Of a DNA stretch of 64,000 nt, positions 25,931 through 37,927 are shown in pieces (position 1 is the first letter of the stretch; every line of letters starts with the position of its first letter). Origin of the DNA: Albifimbria verrucaria (lineage: Eukaryota; Ascomycota; Sordariomycetes; Hypocreales; Stachybotryaceae); the NCBI GenBank assembly GCA_020081605.1, contig JAHREC010000013.1, positions 5,084,001 to 5,148,000 of the forward strand, read 5' to 3'. The position numbers were made by a program, and so were the translations under genes. The notes beneath the pieces are model-generated. The model worked only from the letters and a program-made list of their open reading frames with translations, searched no databases and was not told where the DNA came from.

Positions 25931-27771
25931 GTTGAACTAGTGAAAATGGCAGTACAGTATTCAACGGGTATAGATTCCTGCTCAATTGTGAGGTTATAGC
26001 AACAATCAGTTGTAAGAATATGGAGCAAAGGACGAACAAACTCCCTGTGCTGGTCAGCATAAGAGAGAGGGTTGCCCCGGGAGGGCTTCTGACTCAAGTA
26101 TTTGTACTCATTCACCTACAAGCAAGACTCGTATCTGAATGACAAGAATGGGATCGAGCATCCCCTGTACCCCTGAGGCCAAACTGCCGCAACGGGGCCA
26201 AGGTGACGATCTCCCGAGACACGACTCATTTACGGCTACATAAGAAACTCCACCGGAAGTTCAATGCGGCTAACAGCCACTGTTTGAGTGAGTTAATAAT
26301 AAGCCGCCAAGAGGTTGACAGTTTATGGGGACTGGGTCGCGAGGTCATCTTCTTTCACATATCTGAGTGGTGCGTCTTTGCAGGGTTTGGTTAATATGGA
26401 CGATACAGTCCTAGACGTAAAGTCTGAGGGTCATGAATCGAAGCTGAAGCGCGGAGTCTAGAATCATATGAATCTGAAAAAATCATGACTTAATTCCATA
26501 TTTATGTATGTTAAATGGGGTGGTTGCTGGATGTACAGTAATTCGGCAGTCTCCTGCCTCGCATACCAGCCATTTTCTTGTATTGTCATATATGACAATC
26601 CTAAACGAATTACTATGCGATGACCGTGCAATAAACACTTCAGTGATGATATCAGGAGACCAGAAGCGGAAAATGCCCAGGATTGTCGACCATTTACTTC
26701 TTTTGTTCTTGTCGTATGCTTCACAGCCCAACCCTTCACCCCATACACCCTGCCACACGGTAATAAACCGAGCCTCCATCATCAACCCCGTTCAACGCTG
26801 CTTATCAACCAGGCTATTCCGGCTGGTCTCGGTTCATAAAAACCTGCTCACTTTACCCCGATAGGCTAACAAACGAGAGCGAGGTTCTCCACGCCGGAGA
26901 CTTATCTGACCTACCTATACGCACCATGACAAAACACGATACGACCGAACTACTGCAGCGGGTGCGTGCACACGGCACTCCCTTCATTTTGATTCCATAA
27001 TCTCTCATGTTCCCGTCCGATGTGAGAAGCCGGGAGCACAAAGCGGATAGGGCGTTGCTGTCGGTCCGCCCACGGCTGACGGCGTGGAAATGTGCTGGCT
27101 AGTGAGATGACAACGTTATGTGCTCGGGCTTGCAGGGGTCTTTAATGATACAGGATGCTGTATGTATCCGGGGTCAACCTACAACGACGATCGGAAGCCA
27201 GTTCTCGTTATCGAGGGAAATAGTACCGTGGATAATTGAGGCTTGTACTCCGCCGCGTAATGGATTCTTCATGGTAGCGTGGAGCAAATCTTGTGACATT
27301 AACAATTTGCTCAAAATCACGCTGTCGCCTTGCTTCTTCGCCACAGTCGCCTTCTCGGCAGTTGCACCCAGACGGTCAGGCTTAACGGCTTATATATTGT
27401 CAAATATTTTGCTCCTCGTTTTAAAACTATTGTTTCATGGCGCTGGATAGCGATATTCCTTTCCCAGCTGTAGCCACATTACAGAGCTCCCATTCATCTG
27501 CAGCTTCATAAGTCATCCATAACACCTCCTTCGCTTACACTCTAAGAAATCAACACATTACATGAGGACACAATCTCTCCTCTCCAGTGGGTAGGTGATC
27601 CAAGCAATAGTTGTCGATCCCTAGGATCGGGACATGAAACGCCGTGTCGTCCGCCGGCCGTGGCCTTACTCCACCCAGTTATACGTAAATAAGCCAATCC
27701 ATCATGAGCCCGTGGGAAGAACATGAAAGGAAATATACATGATTCAGACACCCCGCTGCAAGGGTATATCA
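25931..27771. other. Intergenic region without a supported gene
   Basis: 1.8 kb of AT-richer sequence. Reading frames are short, and no domain, repeat or splice pattern stands out. It includes the promoter of the DJ-1-like gene. Confidence 0.55.
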
Positions 27772-29247
27772 TTATTGCCTCTCTAGTGCCGAGAGCTGTG
27801 CAGCCAATGCTTCGTTTCCTTTTAACAATTCTTCGAGCCATTCTGCCGCCATCGTCAGCATGGTGCTTTTGCTAAAGCCACCTCCCTTGAGCCCTGGCAC
27901 GAGCTCGCAGAGGTCGTCGAAGCCTTCCTTGATCAACGTTCGGCGCTTCTGTTCGCTGCGAATGTGGTTCTCGCGTTTCTGTTCTTCTGATAGATTCTCC
28001 CGCGAAGGCTTCGCTCCATTCACTGCTGATTTCCGCCTTTTACCAACACCGCCGTTTTCTGCTTGAGAAGGACTGGGAGATGCTCCCCGCTCAAGCTTGG
28101 ACTTCCTCCGCCTTGATGTCTTAGCAGTACTGACGCTGTTGATGTCGACGTCATCGTCCACCGGCTCCTCTTTAGCGCTCCTGCTTTTTCGTCTCTTCCG
28201 TGGCGGTGCGTCGGTATCGTCGTATTTCAGTGGAGGGTTGAAAGCCCCTGGTTATGGTCGTTGACTATTGCTGAAGACGACTGGCCGTTGACTGGGCTAC
28301 TAGGTCTCGTCGTGGCAGCGCTCTTGGACACCTCAAAACACTCGAGAACTTTGAGCTGTTCCTGCTGCAAAGACTCTGTTTCCTTAGTCACATCGGATAT
28401 GTAACCTTGCGCAGGATTGAAATTAGAATCCGACCCCATTGCAAGCTTGTCAAGGCCGGGTGACGCTGCGGTTGACGTCGCTCTTGCGCACCCCACATCC
28501 ATTCGCTATATGCGTTGTCATGTTCTTGCGCCATCATGCTCCTTCGGTTCTCTTCCTTGAACTCCTCCAGGGGTTGGTGTCGCAAATGGCCAACCGGTGG
28601 TCCAATAGGTCGCCGGGGAATACCGAGCCCATTACTGCTGGAGCCATTTACGCGAGAAGCCACGCCGTTTTGAACAAGCGTAGCGGCAGCGGTTAGGACG
28701 TCTTCGGTATGGTGAGAGTGGTGAGGTTGCTGGAGAGCTATAGAAGAGGGTGGTGCCTGCGGGGGCGGGGGTGGAGGAGGCGGAGGCATGGAATGCGACT
28801 CTGGGATAATTCTCGAATAGTCGAACTGGTCGGTAGGAAGGCCTTGCATGTTGGCGGCCGGCATGGAAGAAGATCCGGGCTGCTGACCAAACGAAGTGGT
28901 GGTGCCCATGAATTGGGGTGGAAGGTTAAGCCATGCATCGCTGAAGTTGAGACCCTCGCCAAAGGAAGGCATATTGTATTGGTTGGCGGTCATATTCTCG
29001 AAGAAGGAGGAGAGGAATTTGTTGTCGGTCTCGCTAAGCAGCGGCGCCCCGGCGCTGGTTCCGGGGTCGAAGAGCGGTTCTTGGTCTGTGTCGACGGCAT
29101 CTGCAAAACCATGATCGGGTCAGTCAATGTTCCTCGCAGAAGGGCCAGCAGAAGGGGCGCAGGTTCAGAAACATACACCCAAAGGGCAGATACGGATCGG
29201 GGAGGCTGCGAAGAACCCATCCTGGGAGCCTGCTGAACTGCGAGCAT
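27772..29247 (-). CDS. bHLH transcription factor
   Basis: Predicted nuclear DNA-binding regulator of ~466 residues, exons 29177-29247 and 27772-29100 (donor GTATGT, acceptor TTTGCAG). The basic helix-loop-helix is at the C-terminus: basic part KRENHIRSEQKRR with the His-x3-Glu-x3-Arg contact pattern for E-boxes, helix 1 'LIKEGFDDLCELVPGL', loop, helix 2 'SKSTMLTMAAEWLEELLKGN', and a short leucine-rich end. The N-terminal half has Pro, His and Gln tracts and a TETDNKFLSSFFENM-like acidic/aromatic patch. Two single-base deficits (28472-28473 and the C run 28245-28248) and one surplus C in exon 1 near 29201 break the frame. The start at 29247 (MLAVQQAPRMG) is the least certain point; a further upstream exon is possible. 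The ortholog is not identified. Confidence 0.82.
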
Positions 29248-29626
29248 GAGTGCGTCTATCGAGATTGTTGGTTCGGCTGAGGATTCCGGGGTATAGACCG
29301 TAGGCAGAGGAATCGTCAAATAAAAATATATAAAACGAAGTGGCAAAGAGAGGCTCGCTCAGTGTCCCTGCCAAGCCACCGAATGGGGAGGACTAGGAGA
29401 CGATCGTGTGTCTGTCCGTCAAGGGCCGCGCGTGGTTGAAGACCAGGATGTTAGCACATGATGAAAGACAGAAGGTGTCGAGCGCCGCGGCGAGGCTGGC
29501 TTGGGTGGGTTGAAGGGAGACACGCCAGCCAAGGGAGGTGGTTGAAGGTCTGGCAAAGGCGAGGTTGTGAGGTTTAGAGGTTTCGGGTCCAAGGGCGCAG
29601 CCAGGTAGCACGGCCTTGTAAGAGAG

Positions 29627-29651
29627 ATGGTGGTGGTGGTGGTGGTGGTGG
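29627..29651. repeat. GGT trinucleotide repeat
   Basis: About eight GGT units in tandem, ~380 bases upstream of the bHLH start. Confidence 0.9.
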
Positions 29652-29844
29652 GAGAAAGAAGACTTGGTTGTGGTAGAGTAGCAGGTGAGGTGGGTGTGGG
29701 GAGCGAGGTACTCCCATGTACACGAGGCCTCTGGAGCAGCAGTGGAATGTGACAAGCCAGCACTGTGACAAGTGACGGGCCCTGCAGCAGAGCGGGGCGG
29801 GAAAATACAAGAAACGGAAGAAGCCCCTACCTCTGAAGCTATTC

Positions 29845-29890
29845 TGCTGCGCTGCGCTGCGCTGCGCTGTGGCGTGCTGTGCTGTGCTGT
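29845..29890. repeat. GCTGC / GCTGT pentanucleotide repeat
   Basis: Five GCTGC-type units change to GCTGT units while keeping the five-base period. Confidence 0.85.
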
Positions 29891-32266
29891 ATATACTGTA
29901 AAGGGGAGCAGCCGGGCTTTGCCCTTACAGTTTGTTGAATACTCCGTCTACGAATTGGTGAGTCACGGTGGGCGCACTTAGCGCACCTCTACAACAGACG
30001 GATGAAGCCTTGTGCTTGGCCTGCGCAGCCGCTTAGGGAGGAAGCGTGATGTTGTTGGCCAAGCACAGCTTGCTTGCTGGTGAGGTATCTTTGGGTTTGG
30101 CAGATGATGGCCAGGTACCCCGAAGTACCTGCTAACCTGCCTGCATCTCACACGAAGGTTGTCTCGAGAAGCTCCGACGCCAGTGAGAAGAGAAAGATAG
30201 CTCGTCTCTGTCACGGCGGGCTCAATTGGAAAAAACAGCAAGGCGAGCTTGTTTCACACTTCTTTTGCTTCTCTTCTCTCAGTGCGGGCAGGTCTTGAAG
30301 TCTTGAACAAAAAAATGCTACGGTACCAGCCAATAATCGACGCCTCTTGCCAAGGTACATGGCAATGCGACTGAACACCAGCTACCAAGGCTCCTACTAC
30401 CAGACCAGGTAAAGAGACCGTGCTGTGGGGAGGAAACAATGCTGTTCATGTTTCGGCCACTGCAACATCTGGGGCGCAATCTGCCAGGAGGCGCTTGGCA
30501 TGATGCGACGGTGCGCAAGATGAATTCGCTGGTGTGTTAACTAAGCCATGAACGTTCTCGAAGACGCAGAGACAGCCCTTCACCTCCGGGGCTGTCGTGC
30601 ATGGTTTGGGATCGTGGGAGCAGCTGTACTCTGTAGGGCGGACACACACGTGCCTGTACCGACCGATCCATCCAGGTTGGCCAGGCCCTGGTACGTGGAC
30701 GTGGACTTTTGGACATGTGAATGACAGCCTCTGGCCTCCCGCTATTTGCCTAGTCGAATTGGCCATGGCGGTTATACCCGATTAGGTAGGCATCCTACCG
30801 TCGAGAATCACATGCTGAAAACTTGCACCAGCTAGCCCCACTGCTGCTGCGAGGTACGTACCGTCTCCAACGTGAACGTCACCTTTTTGTCTGGCTGCAG
30901 ATGCTCAAGCTCTCAACTTCGTCCATCCAGCTCACGCGCGCTAAAGCCCCTCGGCCAGCTCCGACGAGCCCTCGCTGCGAAGTAAAAGGCGCGAAGCTCC
31001 GTCGTCCGGCCGTCTACCTGTCATCTCGTCATCGTGTTGCCAGCAGAGAGCGTCGGGTGACAGGTCCCAACGATGGAAGCTATGCATCGTAGGGCAGACG
31101 ACACATTCAGCAATCTGCTGCTGCGGCTGCACCTCACCTCGTCCCGCCACTAATTTAGCCATCGCCCTACTACCACAAGGTACCTGCAAAAGCCAGGTCA
31201 AGTAAAGTAAGGGGGTATGGAGGGGGCAGGGGAAGAAAATGGCCAGGGTGGGCGTCAATTGACCGAGCGCATGGCCCGCGTCGTGAACTTTGAATACTGG
31301 TATAACTAAGGTAACTATATCGAAGCTTGGGTTAGTGTGTAGAAGGCATCATCGTTTGTGTCGCTAGCCTCCCGATCTCCATGTCAGCCCCTTGGCAAAA
31401 TACCAGATTAGCATTATCATTCGTGTTAATGCTGTATTATACCCTCCCAAATTTTTGCTTATTTTTTGGTGCGCAAATCGATCCAAAGTGTCGCGCCCTT
31501 GAGATGCTATGCTGTCAGATGGTGCAGGTCAAGTTAAGCTCTTTTTGGTTACAATGGCCCGGGTTCCCCATCTCCGGGCATTTCTCCCTTTCTCATCCTC
31601 TGTACAGAGTACAGTCCCCATCTTCCCCATCTTCTCTCTGCGCTGCATGCCATGGTGGACCCCTTCAGGCACTTCATTGCCGACTTTGGCAAGCCCAGCT
31701 CCTGTCATCCCTGCCGGCCTTAATTATTTGACTTCCCATGGCCATTCCTTGACCACCTGGCGCTCTCCAGAGTACCGAGGTCCGGTCACCAGCAATCCAG
31801 AGACCCGGTTCACAACCACCTCAAAACTCAACCGCGGCCTTCATTTCCGGTATATCCTTCGCTGGATCTGCACACATATAGCCATTATTCCTTGGGTTAT
31901 AGTCGCCTGCCGTCACCTTGTCTTGCCCCATGCGCGCACACGCTGTACGCTTACCCCATTAGCCTATTTGTCCTGCACTTCTTCTTCTTCCTCACTGGCC
32001 CTGTTAGTCGCAACAGGCACTCGCTCTTCGTGACGACATCGAGGCTTTCACCAACGCTCGTTCTGCCCAACGCGACAGCGTCGTATTCCTTCAGCAGGCC
32101 CTGTGGACGACGACCTGGCCTTCGCCTTGGGCCAATTTGTATGCGCCACCGAGACGCATTGCCCACCCCTGGCTGCCCATTCTCTTGCTTGCTGCAGCCA
32201 GCCAGCCAACCAGCCCCCTTTGTACCTCCCTGCTAGTGTCCAGGTGATGGTTGCATCTTAAACTTC

Positions 32267-34011
32267 ATGCCTCTGGCAACACAATCCGCCCGGGCCTCCA
32301 CGCCCAGGCCGACTCTCCGTTTGCTTCTTCAGCTGGAGCCCATTCCTGCTTCTCTACGGCCTTTGGCGCGTGCCTACGTCCTTGGCTACGCATCTTCCGT
32401 AGTCCCGAGGCTTCTGGCCCTGCTGCTTCGCCATGTAGCTGCCAAGAGGAAGAAGAACGGCGCGACCCCGGTCAAGCATGATCATCCAATCGCCGACTCT
32501 GTCGCGCATATCTTTCGAACTGCCCTTGAGTTGCACCGCTTTCCAGCTTTCTGCGCAGCCTTGGTTGGCGTCACTTCTCTCCTGCAGGTTCGTGTAATTG
32601 GTTTCTTAAGCGCGTATTGCCTTCCAGCACGATATCCCCATATATCTAAACTCTGATGGTCTGATCATCAATCCATCTCAGGAATTGTCATTCTCGAGCG
32701 TCATTCATAGCCAGAGTCAAATTGCTAATATATTACTTCTTAGGGCCCTATCAAAAAGCTTGTTGATCAGTTCCAACATGGATCCGTCACTACTCGCGTC
32801 AGGTATGTATCTCTTTATACGTTGTAAACCACCACTAATATTTTACAAGGCTAGCAAGATGGATATCGAGCTTCGTAGCAGGCTGGCTTAGTCTGCAGCT
32901 TCTCCATTCATGCAATCAGGACATCAACCCCGCTACAAGCAAAGACGACGATGGCCAAGCTCGGAGCTCCTCGCCTAAACCCGGCGCATTCACCAGTCGA
33001 ACGCTTGATCTGACCCTCTTCGCCGTGACCCGAGCCGTTGATGTTCTCGTTGGCGAGCTATGGTCACAGCACAGGGCTCGTCGCCAAGCGGCGCAAAAGT
33101 GGACAAAGGTATGCCCTCATTATATATTTAACATAAAGAACACTTCATCTAACCTAATCTCACAGCTAGAGCAATGGGCTTCCCACCTGGTGGACCCTAT
33201 GGTATTCGCTGCCTCATCTGGCCTCATCATGTGGGCCTGGTTCTACAACCCGGACAAGCTACCCAAGGGTTACGGCAAATGGATTAGTTCTGCTGCGGCG
33301 GTGGATAACCGTCTGATAGAGGCCTTGCGCCAGGCTCATAAGGGTAACCTTCGGTATGGCGAAGACACTGGGCACGCGGATATTCTCCAGCCAATGTGTG
33401 AACGATACAAATGGCCCTTGATCTGGGGTGACCCCGCAAAGGTCATACCTTTTCCTGCGAAATGGTTCACATGGGATGCGGTCCTTCGTGCGAATACCAT
33501 GCCATAAGCCGTTTCTATCGATCATGGAAATGGGCCATGATCACCTACGTACCACTTTCCCTCGCCCTTCTCTTGCGAAATCCAACCCGCAAGGGCCTCA
33601 TCAGGGCTTTCACCTCGGCCTCCCGATCATCGGCCTTCCTTGGCTTGTTTATTAGCTTGTTCTACTATGGCGTATGCCTTGCTCGCAACAGAGTTGGCCC
33701 ACGGGTTCTAGGCAAGGACATCGCCAGCTGCCAACGAATCGACGGTGGCATCTGCGTCGGAACCGGCTGCGTTCTTTGCGGCTGGAGCATACTAGCCGAG
33801 ACGGCTGGTCGACGCAAGGACCTGGGGCTGTTTGTCGCCCCGCGAGCGCTTAGGAACCATTGTTCCGAGACAGTGGTCCAAGGAGAATCAGTGGCGTGAG
33901 ACGGCGGTGTTTGCCGCCAGCGCTGCTGTTGTATTGACATGTGTATCAGAGAACCCGAAAAGGGTCAGAGGTGTATTGGGTAAATTATTGGCCATGGTCA
34001 TGCAACAATAG
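32267..34011 (+). CDS. TMEM135-like membrane protein
   Basis: Multi-pass membrane protein of the TMEM135/peroxisomal-52 family, ~494 residues if it starts at 32267. Exons are 32267-32587, 32744-32802, 32850-33108 and 33166-34011. Family blocks: 'LARAYVLGYASSVVPRLLAL', 'FPAFCALLVG'-type segment (FPAFCAALVGVTSLLQ), 'LARWISSFVAGWLSLQLL', 'FAASSGLIMWAWFYNP', then the hallmark 'CEYHAISRFYRSWKWAM' and 'ALLLRNPTRKGLIRAF', and late hydrophobic segments 'FLGLFISLFYYGVCLAR' and 'CVGTGCVLCGWSI'. One missing base at 33466-33467 (before HMGCGPSCEYH) and one extra at 33850-33851 break the frame. The exact N-terminus is uncertain. The 57-nt last intron is stop-free and in frame. A role in lipid or peroxisome dynamics is known for animal TMEM135 and only inferred here. 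Confidence 0.85.
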
Positions 34012-34314
34012 ACGGGACTGTCGCAACGTACATTTGTAAGATTTTCAATGGCGTGTACGATTCAAAGATGGGATCATATAGATGCATTGTGATGGGTCAA
34101 GGTGGCAATAGGCCGATATTGTAAGTGTTGAGGTTGTTTATAACCCAAATTCGCCGGTTTCTCTTTCGGCAAGGGGTATGGGTGTATGCAATATGTGTCC
34201 GACAGGGTTTATCGAAGCAGTGTTTTAGAAGATCTTTGTATTATATTCTAGCAATAGCAGCCATGCCTTGTTCACTGGCCAGTCAAGAGTTCAACACCAA
34301 GTCATTTTTCATCG

Positions 34315-35351
34315 TTATAGGCCTCCTCGCCACCAAGCACATGCACCCAGCACAAACATGCAGGCCATCAGATCCGACCGCACCGTGCCAAAGATCTGCC
34401 AATAGTGTAGGCCGATCATCATGTAGCCCTTAAAAGGCTCGGGCAGAAATCCTACGACAGTGTTGAGCATGCCTGGAGGTGGAGGTCGGCGCTTGTCGAG
34501 CATCAGGCGAGTAGTGAGCAGGACGGCCTCGGCGGTGGTAAAGATCCAGAAGAAATTGCGCTTGTGGTGCTCGAACTCGGCGGACAGCGGGTCGGCGGAG
34601 AGGGCCTCACGCTCGCGCTGTATACGGGTGCCGTTGAAGGGTGTGAGTACGGCGATGTACAGGCCAAGGGTGATAGCAACTAATGCGTGGAGGATGCGCC
34701 AGATGGCCGTGTACGGGTCCGGTCGCTGAGCTTGCTGCATCGCGGGGCCGACACCAGGCATCGGCGGCATGCCAGGAAACCTCCAGGGAACCCGGATCCC
34801 GGCTGGCCACCGGCACCTCCTGCCATCATCTGTGTCATCATCTTCATAAGGGGATCCTCGTCGCCACCGAGACCGGCGTCTGGGAGGCCAGTGCCAGCCT
34901 GACCGGGACGGTCGAGCCCGAGCATCATCTGGCGCAGCTGAGCCTCCGACAGAGAAGGCTCGGGGATCGGCGAGGCACATTTCGAACGTTCGGGGCCGGC
35001 TTGTAGAAGTGCTGGGAGATGTCAACCTCTTCAGGGTCGGCGTGTGATGAGGACGTCTTGGATGGCGTTGTGGTGGAGCAGCAGCGGATGGTTCTGAGGT
35101 GGCCGGCTGGGGAGTCGGGGGCGTAAAAGTCGTCTCTGTCATGACCGTTAGATAACACAGTACCGCACGAGAGCTCCATCCTTTGGTTGAAGCTTACCAC
35201 CAACGACACGGCCACCCATGCCCGTGATCTTGTTCAATCTGGCCGAACCACCAGCCTTGATCTTGGCCTCACGGCGCTCCTTGCGCAAACGGGCCTGCTC
35301 GGCTGCCCGCTCAGCGGCGGCGTCACTGGATGTTGCTACGCTCTCTGTCAT
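34315..35351 (-). CDS. get2: GET complex subunit Get2-like
   Basis: ER membrane receptor subunit for tail-anchored protein insertion, recruiting Get3. Exon 1 is 35198-35351 and exon 2 runs from ~35135 to 34315 (two closely spaced acceptors, 35133 or 35135), giving ~324 residues. The N-terminus carries the Get3-binding basic motif 'RLRKERREAKIKAGG' followed by 'RLNKITGMGGR'. The middle is acidic and Gly/Met-rich, with 'LSEAQLRQMMLG' visible in one frame. Three membrane segments follow: 'IWRILHALVAITLGLYIAVL', 'FFWIFTTAEAVLLTTRLML' and 'SDLMACMFVLGACAWW', with the conserved 'GFLPEPFKGY' between the last two. The linker region 34770-35100 switches frame several times, so its exact sequence is unreliable. 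It lies convergent to the TMEM135-like gene. Confidence 0.88.
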
Positions 35352-35796
35352 GGCTGCACAGCTTGTCGGGAACCGATCCGGTGGGATGGAGGACAGAGTG
35401 ACGTTTTGATGTCGTTGGGGTGGATAGGAGCTTGAGTGGCTTCCAACGTGGGGCTTATTTGAGGTTGTGCTTTCACACGTCACAAATTCCAGGGCCATCC
35501 TTTTTGGGCGGTACTTACCCTAGACCGTTTATTGAGTGAAAGCGGTAAATGCACATGTGACTGACATCTGCATTCATCACTGAAGCCGTGGATAATACCA
35601 GGATATTCCTATATTTACTCCAGTTATATCTTGGTTTAACTTGAATAGAGGCGCGTATTTGTTGGTTTCATTCTCTCTCATTATTTCTTACAATTTGCGT
35701 GGTCCTTTTCCGTCCTCAAAGTTGCGTATTCACTTATTCAACACAATTGCCTTCGCATCAAGTAACAATCGAGCGAGCGAACAGAGTTCAAGCAGA

Positions 35797-36965
35797 TTAA
35801 ATCATGGCGGCAACCTGAATCAGGGCCGGAGCAGCCAATGTGGCATCTACCACCTCCTCTCCTGTCTGGAACTTGTCAGCCGTTGTGAGCGCTGCATGGC
35901 TGAATCCGTGGGCGACTAATCCCGTGTAGTCAAAGCTGGCATCGAAGCTAATCACATCTCCTTTCCAAGATACGTTCTCAATCGGCTTGAAACGGGCGTC
36001 AACTGACCCACCGTGAATGTTGCATATAAGCCCTTGCCGTCGCCGCCGATGTAGCTCTGGGCAGGATCACAGCCTGTCAGGTTGGCTGAGAAGTGAATGA
36101 CCTGGTCCTTCGCTTCAAGCACGGCAATCGGCCCGCCATTGGCCAGCAGTGGGGTGAAGATGGGTAGGTTGATCTTGCTTAGGGATAGGGGCATGAACCG
36201 GGCACGACGAAGAGTTGAAGCGCGCTCCAAGCAAAGGCAGCCGGAACATGGGTCAAGAAAGGCGACTCCGAAGGAACGAGATCCAGCTTATAGCGATAGA
36301 AGCCGTTCTGTTCGCCTTCCTGGCCGATGACTGATGAGACTATTTGCACAAGCGGGAGGACATTGTCCTTTGCAAACAGAACATTTGCGCCCTGCAGAGC
36401 TCCAAGAACTGCCGCAGTAAAAGTCTCTGCGACAAGAATTGCATCCTTCAGCGTTGCAACTGGGAATTGGTATTTGCAAGGATCCGGCGCAAAAGCGCCA
36501 GCATTATCCAGCACGTCTCTGGCCGCCAGTGCGTGACTCTGCTCTTGCTATTACATGAATATTTGTTAGCCCAAGGCAGCAAGACTCTGAAATGTTCGTT
36601 CATCTGATAATAGGCAAGGAGGGTCCATACCGCAAGAACAGTACTGATGATGTTCGCTATCTGACCATCGCCTTCATAGCCAACTACATTGTTTGTGATG
36701 TTACTCAAGAGCGAGGCAAAGTACGCCGTCTCGAAAAGCTCATTGGCTGTGATGAGCTGAAGAGCAGTCATGCTCCCTGCCCCTAGAGTCGATGGGAGTT
36801 GTCCATCAGGGCCACGGCCGCCGGCCTTTTCTGAAATGCTCAAGCGTTGCTGAGCATCGGGTGAAGGAAGCCGTCAGTCGTGGGAACCTCGAATGAACGA
36901 GGAATGCTGATGCCAGCAACAACGCCAGCAAAAGTCACAGTAGCAATTATCCTCAAGAGGCCCAT
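35797..36965 (-). CDS. Late sexual development protein, ferritin-like (LsdA/Rds1 type)
   Basis: Secreted ferritin-like protein of ~362 residues, exons 36631-36965 and 35797-36547. ATG 36965 gives a clean signal peptide (MGLLRIIATVTFAGVVAG); a longer in-frame N-terminus from 37073 would hide it. Family blocks: 'LGAGSMTALQLITANELFET', 'AYFASLLSNITNN', 'EQSHALAARD' across the intron (Glu and His of the ferritin-type helix), 'TLKDAILVAETFTAAVLG', 'VIGQEGEQNGFYRY', 'FVVPGSCPYPLS' and a beta-rich C-terminal part (NVSWKGDVISFDASF). Three single-base deficits (36859-36861, 36182-36184, 35990-35992) break the frame and repair cleanly; without them the C-terminal ~60 residues would be lost. Members in other ascomycetes are linked to sexual development and stress. 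The metal-site function is inferred. Confidence 0.9.
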
Positions 36966-37927
36966 AGTTGCTTGGTTTACAGAGGACGAGATCTCTCCAG
37001 ATGATGAATTGGGACGGTCTTCATCGAAGTCATTAAGAGGATTCAAAAAGGAGCTCCTATTATAAGCCCCCAAGTATAGGCCGGCACGAGTGTCATCCGA
37101 GCCGATGCTCGGGATTTCGGCAAGGCCTGAACAGACAACTCATCTAAGACTGAACTCGAGCAGCTAAGCCTGTTCGCCTCCTCCGTATATCGCAGCTACG
37201 GCAACGCGAGTCCCCGAGCGGAACCGAGTGGAAGAAACAAACCCCGAAAAAAGTAAAGCTTATGCCATGTGTTGTGAGTTCTGATTTAGCCATGAGTTCA
37301 GAGTCGAGTCGTCAATGACAGAGGTAACCTTGGCAGCCCAACGACCCACGAATAAATTTAGATGTCATATCATGGGACACTCTCTTTCTTACAATAACAA
37401 CTAACACGTTTGGTGAGGAGTGCTAGTGGTACGTATATCCATTTCGCTAATGCTGATACTGTTCTGCTACCACCTCTGGTTCCGTGGTCTGCATTAGCCC
37501 GTGAAGGCGCAGTTAGCCATACATTTTTATTCGTTCATCTCCTCGTCATGAATCACTGCATCGGCCAAGTCTAGATGCTCTAGATGCTCACCAGTGCGAA
37601 GTATGAATGGTTATGGAAGGTATCACTTCCGGCTCGGCATCAGCCGTTAGCCCCGGATGTTGAAGATGCCATGAAAGTTAATTCTCTGGCGGTGTCCAGA
37701 CACATCCCCGGCAATACGGTAGTGCACAGCTCTTCACAATGAAATCTCTCATCAATGTGATAAAACGCTGTTCATCGTATAATTTACTAGTCTAAAACGG
37801 CATGTCCACACTCAACCTACGGCCAACTTCTTTGAAACACCTCCTCTTCCGCTAACTCCACATCTATCGTTATGGTGCTGCTGTGGTCATCACCGATTCT
37901 CTCCTTGTTGCGTACTAATCCTCCGAA
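36966..37927. other. Intergenic region without a supported gene
   Basis: Promoter of the late-sexual-development gene and 3' flank of sec31. Nothing else is recognised. Confidence 0.6.

Larger units (their letters stand above)
29248..32266. other. Large intergenic region with microsatellites
   Basis: 3.0 kb with no supported gene. Frames near 29,390-29,810 are Pro/Thr/His-rich translations of a GGT repeat and are not credible. It includes the upstream region of the bHLH gene and the leader of the TMEM135-like gene, whose CT-rich stretch starts near 31,560. Confidence 0.5.

Noticed and set aside
29393..29810. Pro/Thr/His-rich minus-strand frames
   Set aside because: Produced by the GGT repeat and GC-rich flank; different frames give equally long nonsense and no domain.
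36966..37073. Longer N-terminus of the late-sexual-development protein
   Set aside because: It would bury a typical signal peptide that begins at 36965.
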